Shown here one piece after another: positions 1 to 11,699 of a stretch of DNA of 60,000 bases. A model generated the notes under the pieces. That model ran no database searches. It was not told where the DNA came from and saw nothing but the letters and a program-made list of their open reading frames with translations. The position numbers and the translations under genes were made by a program. Positions within the stretch are counted from its first letter, which is position 1. Each line of letters starts with the position of its first letter. The DNA comes from Adiantum capillus-veneris (Eukaryota; Streptophyta; Polypodiopsida; Polypodiales; Pteridaceae), in assembly GCA_014529385.2 (NCBI GenBank), contig CM043966.1, positions 89,000,587 through 89,060,586 on the forward strand. Reading direction: 5' to 3'.

Positions 1-617
1 AAGCACCTCAAGCACCTTAGTCAACAAGCACCTTGAGCACCTTAGACAGCAAGCACAACAAGCACCTCAAGCTTGGGCCGGCGGGTTCCCACCTCAAGCA
101 CATTCCTAGCTTGCCTAAGGTCAAAGGACTTTTTAACACTAACCTTTGGAGGTCTTTAATGAAGCTAACCCTAAGGTCTTTAAGCTCCATTAGGTAGCAT
201 TACTCTTTGACAAACCATCTCTCATTTGGACCCCTTTATCCTTGGCCACGTGTTGAGACAAATCCATAAACACATGTCTATATTCTAACCCTTGTTACCA
301 TTTATTCTCCCATGTTAAATGATCAGTTTAATATGAGAAAATAATTTGGGTTGGTTAGATATTAGATTTTATGATAGGTCCATATGCTTTCTCTAGGCAT
401 TTCATTTTGATGTTTCAATTTGCGTGTTTTATATACATGGTGGCCACATCCCTTGGACATGGCATTCTGGTGGCCATGTGACTAGATTATGTGGTTGGAG
501 GTTTGTTATGTGGTATGATATGCATATCATATTGCTACTTGGAGTTTCGTTTGTTTGAGATGTCTTGAGTTTACTTGCTAGGTTATTTTGAGACTATAGT
601 AGATATGTTGTTTTCTA
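1..617. other. Unassigned non-coding DNA
   Basis: No gene is recognised. The first ~85 bases hold degenerate short repeats built on the word aagcacct; the same word recurs near 15003. The rest is AT-rich with no open frame or domain I can identify. Confidence 0.5.
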
Positions 618-928
618 TTCTTCAAAATATGATGTCCAATCAAAACTAATTACAATAGTGCTTTTTTAAGTTACATTTTAGGCTAATAAGAGTTGTGCAT
701 GAGCATACATTCCGACAAGTAGAGACATGCATGCATTCTACATTTGATTGTTTGGTGATTGAAGGAATGCATTTCTTCAAAATATGATGTTCAATCAAAA
801 CTAGTTAGAATAGTGTTTTTTTAAAAGTTACATTTTAGGCTAATATGAGACGTGCATGGGCATACATTTCCACAAGCAGAGACATGCATGCATGCTACAT
901 TTGATTGATTGGTGATTGAAGTAATGCA
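618..928. repeat. 155-bp direct tandem duplication
   Basis: Two adjacent copies, 618-772 and 773-928, both begin ttcttcaaaatatgatg and both end near gaaggaatgcat or gaagtaatgcat. They differ by scattered substitutions and a few small indels, so the duplication is not recent. No coding potential is seen in either copy. Confidence 0.85.
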
Positions 929-2603
929 TAATCTAATGTAGACTCGCAAATATAAAATCCCCCTCCAGGAAGGAGGGGGCTCATGTATGGCTTGGTGTGC
1001 AAGTAAATTCGGGTGCATAGTGGAGGTTCTCATGGGGTTTAAAAAGGGAAAATGGGCACTTGTCCGGTGGGGAAAGAGCATGCTACATAAGGGGATTAAA
1101 ACTCCTATAAGGGAAAAAACGTTGCATTTTTAGGGCCTCTCTTTTTGAACAAGAAGGAGGAGCCACAAGCGAGTTTTCTTGGCAAGCCAACAAGGGCTTA
1201 TGCAAGGGTATTTTGCAAAAGCAACAAGTGAGAGTGAGATCTTGATGGAGCTAAGTGAAGAGAGAGGTGCCCATGGTTTTGGCTAAGAAGCTTTGTAAAT
1301 AGGTTTTTGAGCAAGGAGAAGCCATAATTGCCGCATTTTGTGTCAATTTCCCCTTTCCCCCTTCTCCTTTTTTGAAGGTGTATTCTAGAGGAAAGAGGTG
1401 ATGTCAATTATGACAATGGGGTCGTGGCTCAAGTCTTTTTGGTCATGCTTGCGGGTGCTATGGAGGGAAACATAAACCTAGATGTAAGTGGATGTCTACA
1501 ACCAAGTGTACTATTGATTGGGGAATCGGGAGTATCATAACACAAAAACCAACTCTCAACCCTACCACTCAAGCAATAGTCCTTGAGTTATTGCCTCCTA
1601 AGGAATGCAGAACAAAACATTGCAGATTCGAGAGGTTAAAACATCTATACATGTAGCACAACCCTCCAGAGCTTCAATTTCCATGCTTGAAATAGAGAAG
1701 ACTCAACATGATTTGACAAGGGGAACATACAAATGGATGTCCTAAAGCTTTGTTAATGACCACTTACAATCCTCAATATTTTTTAAACCAGAAGCCTCGT
1801 AATCAATGCTCCAATCACCCCAAAAAATGTAAGAAGACATTTCATTGTATTCCCAAACGACTATTGGAAGCCCAAGGTTACTGTGATGGTAATTATAAGA
1901 TTTGGGTATCTAAACGTAAGTTGTTTCCCTCCTTGTCACCTACAGAGACATATAAGCCAAATCTTGTAACTTCAAAGTCAATTGAAGACCATGGAAAGGC
2001 AAAATCATGGAGTTATCCACACACATTCCAAAGCTAGTTTGGGTACCAAAGTGAGAACAATTTGTGTCACTTCGCTCAAGAATAGGGAAGGCAAATGAAG
2101 CTTCTAGCTCTTCATGTAGTTCATCCACAAAAATACAAGCTTCTACACAACCTTCACCTACCACTATAAATATCCATGAAAACAAGAAAGAATTAGCATC
2201 TCCCATTGTGAATTCATCACCTAAAGCAGCGTTGCAGGTTAGATCATGAGAGAGTACCTCACCACCCTTGCAACTAGATGAAGCACTTAGGGTGGCAGAA
2301 AACTATTGGTCAAAGTCTTCACCCATCACAACTTAGAACAAGTGGTTTCAAAAGGTGATGACATCTTTCCAAAAGGTATGATCTACCCAAGGAAGGGGCG
2401 AGTATTTACTAACATCCATCATTTTCTTGCTTCTCTCTTAACCTTCGTCCCTAACCTCTGGACTTCCAAATATTAGGGAATGTATATATATGTCTACTTA
2501 AACAAGCCAAAAGCAAAAAAAAGGGGGGTAAAAGAGCAAGATCCGCCAAAAAACAAGATTAAAACCTACAAGATCTGGTCCATAAACCAGAACTCACAAT
2601 GAC
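929..2603. other. Unassigned region with short weak ORFs
   Basis: No domain is recognised. An 8-bp perfect stem (959-966 with 972-979, loop of 5) made of C-rich and G-rich arms follows a tataaaat stretch. Short plus-strand ORFs at 1750-2037 and 2064-2249 include a serine-rich stretch but match nothing I know; they may be decayed retroelement coding sequence. Confidence 0.3.
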
Positions 2604-3045
2604 ATGTCATGCACAATGACACAACCCTTACGTCATTTGCAAACTAACCAAAATATATATGTGTGTACAGATATGGCTAGTTCACCAGAGTCATCCACTC
2701 TTACCTTGGGTGAGAGATACCCTCTTTACTTTTCTCAAGTGTTTCACATGGTCTACCTTGTGCTTACCTCTGAATGGGATTTGGTAGATAAACTAGCGTG
2801 TGAGAAAAAATTTGAGGAATTAGAATGGTTGATAATGTCTCTTGACCATGAGTGATCTCTACTCAGTAGAGAACGTCTCTCCGATTGCACAAGCTTATCT
2901 CTTTGAGCAAGATGAATATTCACGTCTAGTGACATTCTTAGTCAACCTATGTGCATCTAATGATGAGGAAGATTTATATGATTTCATAGATGGGACCCAT
3001 GGTCTCACTGAGGATGAATTTATGACAATGAGGATAGAGTTTTAG
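2604..3045 (+). CDS. Two overlapping unidentified small ORFs
   Basis: An 83-residue ORF (2604-2855) overlaps a 67-residue ORF (2842-3045) in another frame. The second is acidic (DEEDLYDF, GLTEDEF) and the first also ends in an acidic helix-like stretch, so together they could be one protein broken by a frameshift. I recognise no family. Codon use and context (anonymous repeat-rich DNA) give no support for a host gene, and chance ORFs remain possible. Confidence 0.15.
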
Positions 3046-4390
3046 CCTTAGGGCTACCATCCAATCTATACAATATCTTGTTTTCTTGACCCTCTAAAGC
3101 GGTGCAATAGATAGGTTAGGATTCTTTATGTTGTTTTCTATTTTATAAGAGTTGGTGCCTCTTCCCAGTGGTGCGCCTCCTAGAGGTATGTCCTCAGTGT
3201 TTTCTAGTGTGTACAGGAACGTATTGCAATAGTTGGGCTTCCAAAAAATCATGAAATCTTTGCCAGGTACACTCATCGAATTGAGCATGATGGTCAATAC
3301 GAGTTGAGCATGATGGTCAATACAAACAGGTGTCTCTTGTCCATTATCATTGTTTGTTGTCCTTTATAACATCCATGTTTGTCTGGCTTAATCATGATTG
3401 GTAGCAAAGTATTCAATGCATTCGCTTAGTATTAGACATTAGATTCAATGTAATTTTATATCATAGTCCCTTGTCTAGGTTTATTAATCTAGTATTTTGA
3501 CTAAGTTAGTTTTACCAAGGTAGAGCGTTATAGATCTTCTGTTAATACCATAGGAGATGCCTTCCTAATTTTTAAATGGTTATTATAGGCTCTTAATCAG
3601 ATATTATGAAGCATTGTGTGCAATGTGCCAGTGCTTTCTAGTGGGTTTGATCACTCTTGACTTTTAGCTTAAGTATTATAAAGGGAGTTTGACTATTGTG
3701 ATGAGCCTGGGGAGGATGGCAGTGTCAAAATGACTCCCCAAACTTACACAATTGAAATTCAATGAAAGAAAAAGACACTTTAAAAATAAGGGAAAAAAGA
3801 ACAAAAACAGTCCAAAAGATCAATTAAGTCTCTACGTGACAACAAGTCCATATCATAAACACTTTGGGGGGTCAAACAAAGGGAACAATTCAGGAGATGA
3901 TTTCATGTGTGATTTCCTTTATCGTATCTTAACTAGATGGTCTTCTAGGTATAGCCTCTAGTCAGCCTTTGGACATGAAACACTCTACTCTCGCAATTAA
4001 ACATCTTAATTGACTATACAGAATTAAGAAGCTTGCCCATGGTATTAATAGTTGACATTTAGTGCCTATTGACAGTCAGATTAGCTACCCTAGACTTTTT
4101 GATTTGTTGACCTTTATGAGTGCTTATGAGTGAAATTATATTGCATTTTAATGTTCATTGCTCAACAAATTATTTAATATTTTGTTAGCAATCATTCTGT
4201 GTCCTTATTCATTGCAAATGATTTTTAATTATCCATGTTCTTATGAGAATGCAGTTACAGTGCTATTTTTGTTGATTTTGCAGTGTTTGAGTGAAGCTAA
4301 AAAGTCGAACTCTTGTAGAGGACAAGCCCAACCTCTTGTAGTTTGATGTTCTTGATTGAGGGCACATCCATGGGTCACTACTCTCATCAA
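3046..4390. other. Unassigned non-coding DNA
   Basis: No gene is recognised. Near 3279-3325 a ~24-bp unit containing gagcatgatggtcaatac is present twice in tandem. The end of this stretch leads into the miniature-element array at 4391. Confidence 0.4.
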
Positions 4391-4495
4391 GATGTTTAAC
4401 TACTACAAGACCCATACGAGTGGACCCGCCAAGTTCCTACTTTTTGAACACACCTTCCTAAATTTTGAGGACAAAATTTATATTAGGAAGGGGGG

Positions 4496-5110
<615 letters not shown>

Positions 5111-5233
5111 TTTTGGCACCATTGTTGGGAAGTTTAACTACTACAAGACCCATACGAGTGGACCCACCAAGTTCCTACTTTTAGAACACACCTTCCTAAA
5201 TTCCAAGGGAAGAACTTACATCGAGAAGGGGGG
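5111..5233 (+). promoter_or_regulatory. Primer-binding site and minimal internal segment with polypurine tract
   Basis: Positions 5114-5130 (tggcaccattgttggga) resemble the complement of the 3' end of plant tRNA-Asp, the primer site used by several Ty3/gypsy lineages. About 95 bp later a purine-rich tract (gaagggggg, 5225-5233) precedes LTR2. Nothing else is encoded. The better-preserved equivalent is at 11166-11183. Confidence 0.75.
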
Positions 5234-5347
5234 AATTTTACATTTGGCCATTCTTGTTATTATTATCTGTATTGAGTTATGAGTCGGGCTTGTCGGCTCC
5301 ACACATGTATTCATAGGTGATTGCCGATGATAGGTACATGCCACATT

Positions 5348-5392
<45 letters not shown>

Positions 5393-5541
5393 ATATTGAC
5401 TGTCCGCCAAGTCTGGGCACCCATATGTAGATGGGATGACTTGATTAAGTGTTCTATAACCCTACCTTTTGCTCATTCTTGAATGTATGGTTTTGCTTGC
5501 TCTCCTTCTCTCGCACGTGATCTCTTGTTGTGTTTGCACAT

Positions 5542-5593
<52 letters not shown>

Positions 5594-5766
5594 GTGTGTG
5601 TGTGTGTGCAAGCACGAGCAAGTGACATACAACAACGACAAGGTAATTAAGCAACGACGGCAAGCTCCATCTTCACGGAGGCTTGAATTTTTTGCATTGA
5701 CAGCTACACAGAGGTGAGTGACACACATGTCTGCATCCGTGAACTCACATAGTGCTCAGTGGCTCA
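5234..5766 (+). repeat. LTR2 of the TRIM-like array, left part
   Basis: This is the homologue of LTR1, cut at 5766 by a copia element and resumed at 11127 after it. It holds GA tracts at 5352-5389 and 5551-5591, the second running into GT (5592-5608). The five bases before the break (gctca, 5762-5766) recur at 11122-11126 as the copia target duplication. Confidence 0.75.
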
Positions 5767-6114
5767 TGTCAAGAGATAGAGAAGGAGAGATATTGAACTC
5801 TTGCAAGCTCACACACACACACAAAGATGGAGGCAAAAGACTGTACTTATTATTCACAAACTAAAGATAAGAGGTCTACAAAACATAAGGGAAAATACAA
5901 CATAAAGGGGGAACTAGTACAACGGTCTAGTATGAACTGCTAGTGAGTGAGGTGAGTAGATAAGCGTGCCATCACTCCAGTAGGTAGACCAGCTCGGTAT
6001 AGTCTAGTTGTAGTATCACTTGTGAAGATATTCATATCCACCAAGGCGTGTCAGTGATGATGATTATCGGTGGTAGTCATCAGAGTTGTACACGTTGAGC
6101 TTGACATCTCAACA
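5767..6114 (-). repeat. Copia-1 LTR (3' LTR in element orientation)
   Basis: The 348-bp LTR begins tgtcaagagatagagaagg and ends catctcaaca, giving TG and CA termini. It is colinear with 10773-11121 but clearly diverged. Adjacent pyrimidines (6115-6125) are the complement of the polypurine tract. Confidence 0.9.
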
Positions 6115-6399
6115 CTCTCTCTCAAGCTCAACTCCATCTCTCGTATGCCAAGCATCACTCAAAATTGTTGTAGCTTCGCCGCTCCAAGGGCCTTTATGAA
6201 GATATCTACAACCTACTTAGCCATTGCCACGTACTCCAGGTCGATGTTGTCTGCTAAGACCCTCTCTCTAATGAATTGGTAGTGCACCTCAATGTGCTTT
6301 GTCCTAGCATGAAACACTAGATTTCATGCCAATTATATGTTGTTGAGGTTTTCACAATAAATGACAGCCAACCTTTGTGTCTATACTCCAAAGTCGTGA

Positions 6400-9300
6400 A
6401 GTAGCAACCCCAACCATGCTACCTCACATGCCGCCACTGTAGCACCTGTGTACTCAAAAGAGAAATCGTAGGTTGCTTCTTGCTACTCCATGTGATAGCA
6501 ACACTTCCAAATGATAACATGAATCCACTGATAGACCTGTGATCATATGTACTACCAACCCAATCCGCTTCTGTGTAGCCATAGAGCTGCAACTCCACAT
6601 CAGCCCTATAAAAGAGTGCATAATCCAAAGTAGCACACATAGTGCAAAGTTTGCCTCACTACATCTAGGTGTGGTTTCTTGGGAGACTGCATAAACTGAC
6701 TCACCAATCCAACTGCGTAGCTCAAGTCTGAACGTGAGATATTCAAGTAGATCAAGCTACCTACAATCTTCATGTACGTGGTAGCATTATCAAGCTGCAT
6801 CATTCCCCAACTTCAAATTTTGATCTAGGGGAATTGCAATTGGCTTACAATCAGCCATACCATACTTTTTCAACATATCCAAAGCATATTGCCTTTGTGA
6901 CCACCATACGCCTTCTTTTATGCGATAATTTCAATGCCCAAGAAATACGGCAAGTCTCCCAAGTCTTTCTTGTCAAACTTCTGCATAAGTAAATCCTGCA
7001 CACCCTCTACTTCAACCACATTATCACCTTGAACAATCAAATATCCACATAGATATATATAAACCACAATTCCTGCCTCATTCTTTCACACATACAATGA
7101 ATGTTATGCATCACACATCTCAAAGCCCAATGAAATGAGGAATGCCATAGTCCTCCCATACCAAGCTCTAGGTGCTTGCTTCAGCCCATACAATCCTTTC
7201 TTTAACATGCATACAAGGTCTCATAGCCTCACATTTGCATAACCTTATGGTTGTTCCATATACACAGCTTCCTCCAAGTCTCCATTCAAAAATGCACTCT
7301 TTACATCCATTTGTTTCAACACCCATTTTAATGCGGTAGCCACTGCAATAAACACACAAACAGTAGCCATCTTAGCTACCTCATAATCAATCCCATAAGT
7401 CTGTGCATAACGTTTGGCCACAAGTTTAGCCTTGTACCTACTCACACTGCCATCAACATTATGCTTTATTTTGTAAACCCACTTACATCCAATTGCTTTC
7501 TTTTCGTTTGGTAATGGAACCAATTCCCATGTTCCATTTGCATCAAGTGCATCCATCTCTTCATCAATAGCTTTCCATCATTTTTCATCCTTGACAGCAT
7601 CCTCAAAACATGTGGTTCTACTTCCTCTATAATCTTCACCATATATGCACAATGACGAGCCACAAAACTGTCATAAGTCAATCTCTGCACAAGATGTCTT
7701 GCTCTTTTTTACTTGCATGGTCTAGGATCACCTCCAGGTGCCCTATTCCCTACTTGGGTTCTTCTTGCACCGAGAGTCTTCACAGAGGGTATGCCAAACT
7801 CCTCATCCAAACTCTACTCAGAACCACTGATATTGCCATCATCATAACCAACACTTAAATTTGGCAACTTGGTAGGGGCATCATCAATTTTTTTCCTTTC
7901 CTTTCTGTGATATATTTGAAGAGTTTGCAGGACTCACTCTTTCACGTAACTTGCCACTCCATGGATTCTCACCATGACCTGCACTAGAGAACCCTTGCGT
8001 TTCACTCAAAACTTTTGACTGCGCACCTATATTTTCTAGGGCCACATTCTCTCTTACATCAGTCCCCAAATCATCTTTTACATCAGCATACCAACTTGCC
8101 ATTTCATCAAAAATGACATCCTTGCTCACCCTCACTTTACCCGTGATAGGATTGTAACACTTGTACCCTTTCTGCTCAAGGGAATAGCCAATGAACACAC
8201 ATTTTTTCTCTTTTGGAACAAGCTTACTTCTGAGGTCATCCGGCACATGCACATAAGCAATACATACAACACTTTAAAATTTGATACATCTGGTTTTTCA
8301 CCATTGTACTTTTCTTTAGGTGTCATATCATGTACTGCAACAGTAGGGGTCCTGTTCATCATGTAGACACTTGTGTAGCAACAGCCTCAACCCATAAAAG
8401 TGAGGCATGTTCTTCTCATTCATCAATGCTTTAACCATTTCTGCAATGTGCATGTTCTTCCGCTCAGCAACACCACTTTGTTGCAGAGTATACCTACATG
8501 AAAACTGCCTCTAAATTCCATACTTTTTCAGAAAACCATTGAATTCATTGGAGAAGTACATCTGACCTCGGGGAATATATGTGTTTCCAAGTCTGTTTTT
8601 CAACCATAACTTTGAAATTTTGAAAATGCATAAACATCTCACTTTTTTGCTTCATGAAATAGACCCATACCTTCCCTGTATGGTTGTCAATGAAACTCAC
8701 ATAGTATCTACATCCACCCATAGATGCAATCTTTGTCGAACCCCATACATCTATATGCACTAAATCCAATGCATTCCTACTTACATGATTATCTCATGAG
8801 GAAAAGATGTTTTTGCCTGCTTTCCAAATTGACAAGCTTGACATACTTTTTGCATTTCAAGAACGTAGGTAAACCTGTAACCATCTCGTAAGTTTGCATC
8901 ATTTTCAGCCTCTGCAAATTTTCATGACCAATACGTTTGTGCCAAATCTCTATATCTGGAACAACACCTGAACCTAGTGCAAACATGGCAGCATTCAATT
9001 TGGGCACATTTACATCCAAAGCATACATTTTGCCCACTTTCTTTCCTTGTGCAACCAACCTTCCATTCTTCTTATGCTCCTTAACAAAGAGACCATGTAA
9101 ACCCTGCTCAACCATCTGTCCAACAGAAACCAGGTTCCTTGTAATGTTGGGTACATGTAATACATCAGAAAGGTACTTTACTTTACCATTTGTCATAGAC
9201 AATGTCACATTTTATGTATGCATGATAGGATGTGCAGTATCATTCCCAGTTTCTATATAACCAGGACTTTGTAAAGTCTAAATTTCCTTAAACCATTCAC

Positions 9301-9450
9301 CATGGTTTGTCATGTGATTCAATGCACTAGAATCCACATACCAGACATTATCACTAGATTTTGCCACATTTTTAGACATAGTATTCAGCATGTGCTGCAC
9401 CACAAATAGCCTCTTGGCCTCATCTGCATTTTTGCTAATTGTTTTGTTGC
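6400..9450 (-). pseudogene. Copia-1 pol pseudogene (protease, integrase, RT, RNase H)
   Basis: Read on the minus strand, the order is: protease remnant near 9330 (WYVDSSALNHMT, where the usual DSGA is DSSA); pre-integrase region 8789-9208 (IWHKRIGHENLQRLKMM); integrase pieces at 8545-8769, 8132-8362 and 7884-8252 (KKCVFIGYSLEQKGYKCYNP); N-terminal RT at 7245-7556 (GCKWVYKIKHNVDGS, AFLNGDLEEAVYM); and late RT/RNase H at 6606-6803 and 6419-6640 (SGFMLSFGSVAITWSSKKQP). The pieces lie in different frames and stops separate them. No product is expected. The lineage is plant Ty1/copia. Confidence 0.9.
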
Positions 9451-9454
9451 CTCC

Positions 9455-10355
9455 TGTCTGGACAGTCACGTTCAAAGTGACCATGTCTTCCAGAGCCCCA
9501 AGATACTACATTTCCATGTTGACCTGCATTATAGTGGTGTGCATTTCCATGACCTCTTGGACTCTCCTTGCCTCAAAAGTTTCCTCGACCACTACCTCTA
9601 TTCTGACCCCAATTTTTGTTCTACTATTGTTCTTGGCAGTTGCCTCTTCCTCGGCCTCATCTTCCATGACCTATACCACGTCCTCTTCCTCCTCCTCTGT
9701 CGTTGAATAGGACCTGTTCAAAATTGTTTCCACCCTGCGTAAAGGAATCTTCCTCAAGTTCCTTCTCTTCCTCAAACAATAAGGACACCAAATCTGTAAA
9801 CGAGGGAATGTTCTCTCGAAGATGGATGCCAATTTTAAATTGTTTGTACTTAGGACCCAAACCTCGCAAACAGACTTCTACTTTACCATCATCATTGAAT
9901 GTAACACCAATCTATGCAAGTGACTCACATATGTTCTTTATTTTTAGTGAATAGTCATTGATGGATAGGCTTTTCTTCTACACAGTATTCAGCTCAGTCT
10001 TCAACTGCAGCTTCCTTGCCTTTGTGTTGGTCACATCCCATGACAAAAAAGTGTCCCAAGCCTCCTTAGGAGATTGAGCATCCCGTATATGCCCAATCAT
10101 AGTGTCATGTACACTAACAAAAAGCCAGTAGATGACCTTCCGATCTCCCTGATTCCAATCCTTAAATGTCTTAATTTGTAAAGCACCCGCACCTTCCACT
10201 AGCAATGGCGGTGCTATCTCATGCTCTCCATCAATGTTGTCCCAATAACTTTTGTCCATAAGGAAATTAGTCATTTTGAACTTCCAAGCATGGAAGTTTC
10301 TCTTATCCAGCTTCTCAGTGACAACTTGGTTAAGCCCATCTTTGTTGGACGACAT
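9455..10355 (-). pseudogene. Copia-1 gag pseudogene
   Basis: The ATG at 10355 opens a 125-codon frame with a copia gag N-terminus (WKFKMTNFLMDKSYW, SPKEAWDTFLS). It continues in broken frames at 9657-9869 (LRENIPSFTDLVSLLFEEEKEL), then a Gly/Arg-rich stretch and a ruined zinc knuckle near 9460-9500, where GHFERDC remains but the first two cysteines are gone. Gag would form the particle and bind RNA; this copy cannot. Confidence 0.88.
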
Positions 10356-10756
10356 GTTTCCAACCCTTTACACAGTCTTTGACGGACAGCCTGCTAAAAG
10401 TAGTCGATTGTCACCTATAACCACAATCTGCATATATACACATGTCTCACTGTACTAAAAAGTATTTCTACACACTGCAACCAAACCAAATCTTTTTGCA
10501 CCACCTACATGCAAATCTGCAAAATCCCGAACTTTAGTGTTTTTGCATGTGAACGCGCTCTAACTCCAAAATGGTGGTCAAAATGCACCCAAAATGGAAA
10601 TTTGGCCGTACAGCCAGTTCAAGGGACTATATAGAACCCTGAGATGCACACTCTCCAAAAACCCTCAATCGAAGATCGTTGAACGATGGCTCTCGGGAAT
10701 ACCAAAATTGCTTCCTAGACTGCTCCTGCTTGCTTCTCCAAGATCCTCAGACACAA

Positions 10757-10772
10757 CCAGGCTTTGATAGCA
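10757..10772 (-). promoter_or_regulatory. Copia-1 primer-binding site
   Basis: The minus strand reads tgctatcaaagcctgg directly inside the right LTR. This is close to the initiator-Met tRNA complement (TGGTATCAGAGC) typical of plant copia elements. Confidence 0.85.
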
Positions 10773-11121
10773 TGTCAAGAGATAGAGAAGGAGAGAACTT
10801 GAGCTCTTGCAAGCGCGCGCGCGCACACACACACACACAAATGAAGGGAAAAGATTGTACTTCTTCTTCTTCACAAACTCAAGATAAGAGGTCTACAAAA
10901 CATAAGGGAAAATAAAACATAAAAGGGGAGCTAGTACAACGGTCCTGTATGAACCGCTAGTGAGTAAGGTGAGTAAATAAGTGTGTCATCACTTCGGCTT
11001 GGTGTAGTCCAGTTGTAGTATCATTGGCAAAGATATGCATATCCACCAAGGCACGCCAGTGATGATGACTGTCGGTGGTAGTAATCTAAGAGTCGTAAAT
11101 GTTGAACTTCACATCTCAATA
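10773..11121 (-). repeat. Copia-1 LTR (5' LTR in element orientation)
   Basis: The 349-bp LTR starts tgtcaagagatagagaagg and ends catctcaata (terminal CA mutated to TA). It contains a CG/CA dinucleotide stretch near 10817-10840. It is followed at 11122-11126 by gctca, the target duplication. Confidence 0.9.
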
Positions 11122-11162
11122 GCTCACAACAAGCGTGCATCAAGTACCTCGTGATTCGACAT
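11122..11162 (+). repeat. LTR2 of the TRIM-like array, right remnant
   Basis: After the target duplication, about 36 bp of LTR2 resume and match the end of LTR1 (cac...aagt/c...gtgatyc.aya), running straight into the primer site at 11166. This proves the copia element inserted into an existing LTR. Confidence 0.75.
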
Positions 11163-11285
11163 TTTTGGCGCCATTGTCGGGGAGTTTAACTACTGCAAGA
11201 CCCATACGAGTGGACCCACCAAGTTCCTACTTTTCAAAAACACCTTCCTAAATTTCGAGGGAAAAATTTATATCATGAAGGGGAG
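11163..11285 (+). promoter_or_regulatory. Primer-binding site, internal segment and polypurine tract, second copy
   Basis: Positions 11166-11183 (tggcgccattgtcgggga) match the tRNA-Asp primer complement nearly perfectly. The polypurine tract gaaggggag lies at 11277-11285. The spacing and sequence in between match 5131-5224. Confidence 0.8.
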
Positions 11286-11422
11286 CAAGTTACCTTTTGT
11301 CATTCTTGTCGTTATTATCTATATTGAGTTATGGGTAGGGCTTGTCGGCTCCACAAGTGTATTCATGGGTGATCACCGATGATAGGTGCGCATCACATTT
11401 AGTAGAGAGGTAGAGGTAGAGG

Positions 11423-11491
<69 letters not shown>

Positions 11492-11551
11492 CATGTTTGC
11501 AGCCTCAATGGCTCACACACAACACACACCAAGTCCCCTGTGATCCAACAT
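11286..11551 (+). repeat. LTR3 of the TRIM-like array, internally deleted
   Basis: The start aligns with LTR1 and LTR2 through the GA tract (11425-11488), then jumps to the LTR end (cctcaatggctcacacac to gatccaacat). About 330 bp present in LTR1 are missing. The junction lies at the GA tract, suggesting slippage or recombination there. Confidence 0.7.
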
Positions 11552-11699
11552 TGGTCATCTCAATTAAGTTCAATTGTGCACTGTGATCTTTGGTGTGTTT
11601 GGATTATTGGGACATTGAAAAAACAAATGATGTATGCCAATTAGATATACTCCCTTAACTTGTTTGCATTGGTGTGTCCTTTTTGCATTCTGATAGGAC

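Larger units (their letters stand above)
5767..11121 (-). mobile_element. Old Ty1/copia element inserted in LTR2 (Copia-1)
   Basis: The element has two LTRs (5767-6114 and 10773-11121), a primer site next to the right LTR, and gag-pol remnants read on the minus strand in copia order: gag, protease, integrase, reverse transcriptase, RNase H. It is flanked by the 5-bp duplication gctca. LTR divergence (roughly 15% by eye) and many stops and frameshifts show it is old and inactive. Confidence 0.92.
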
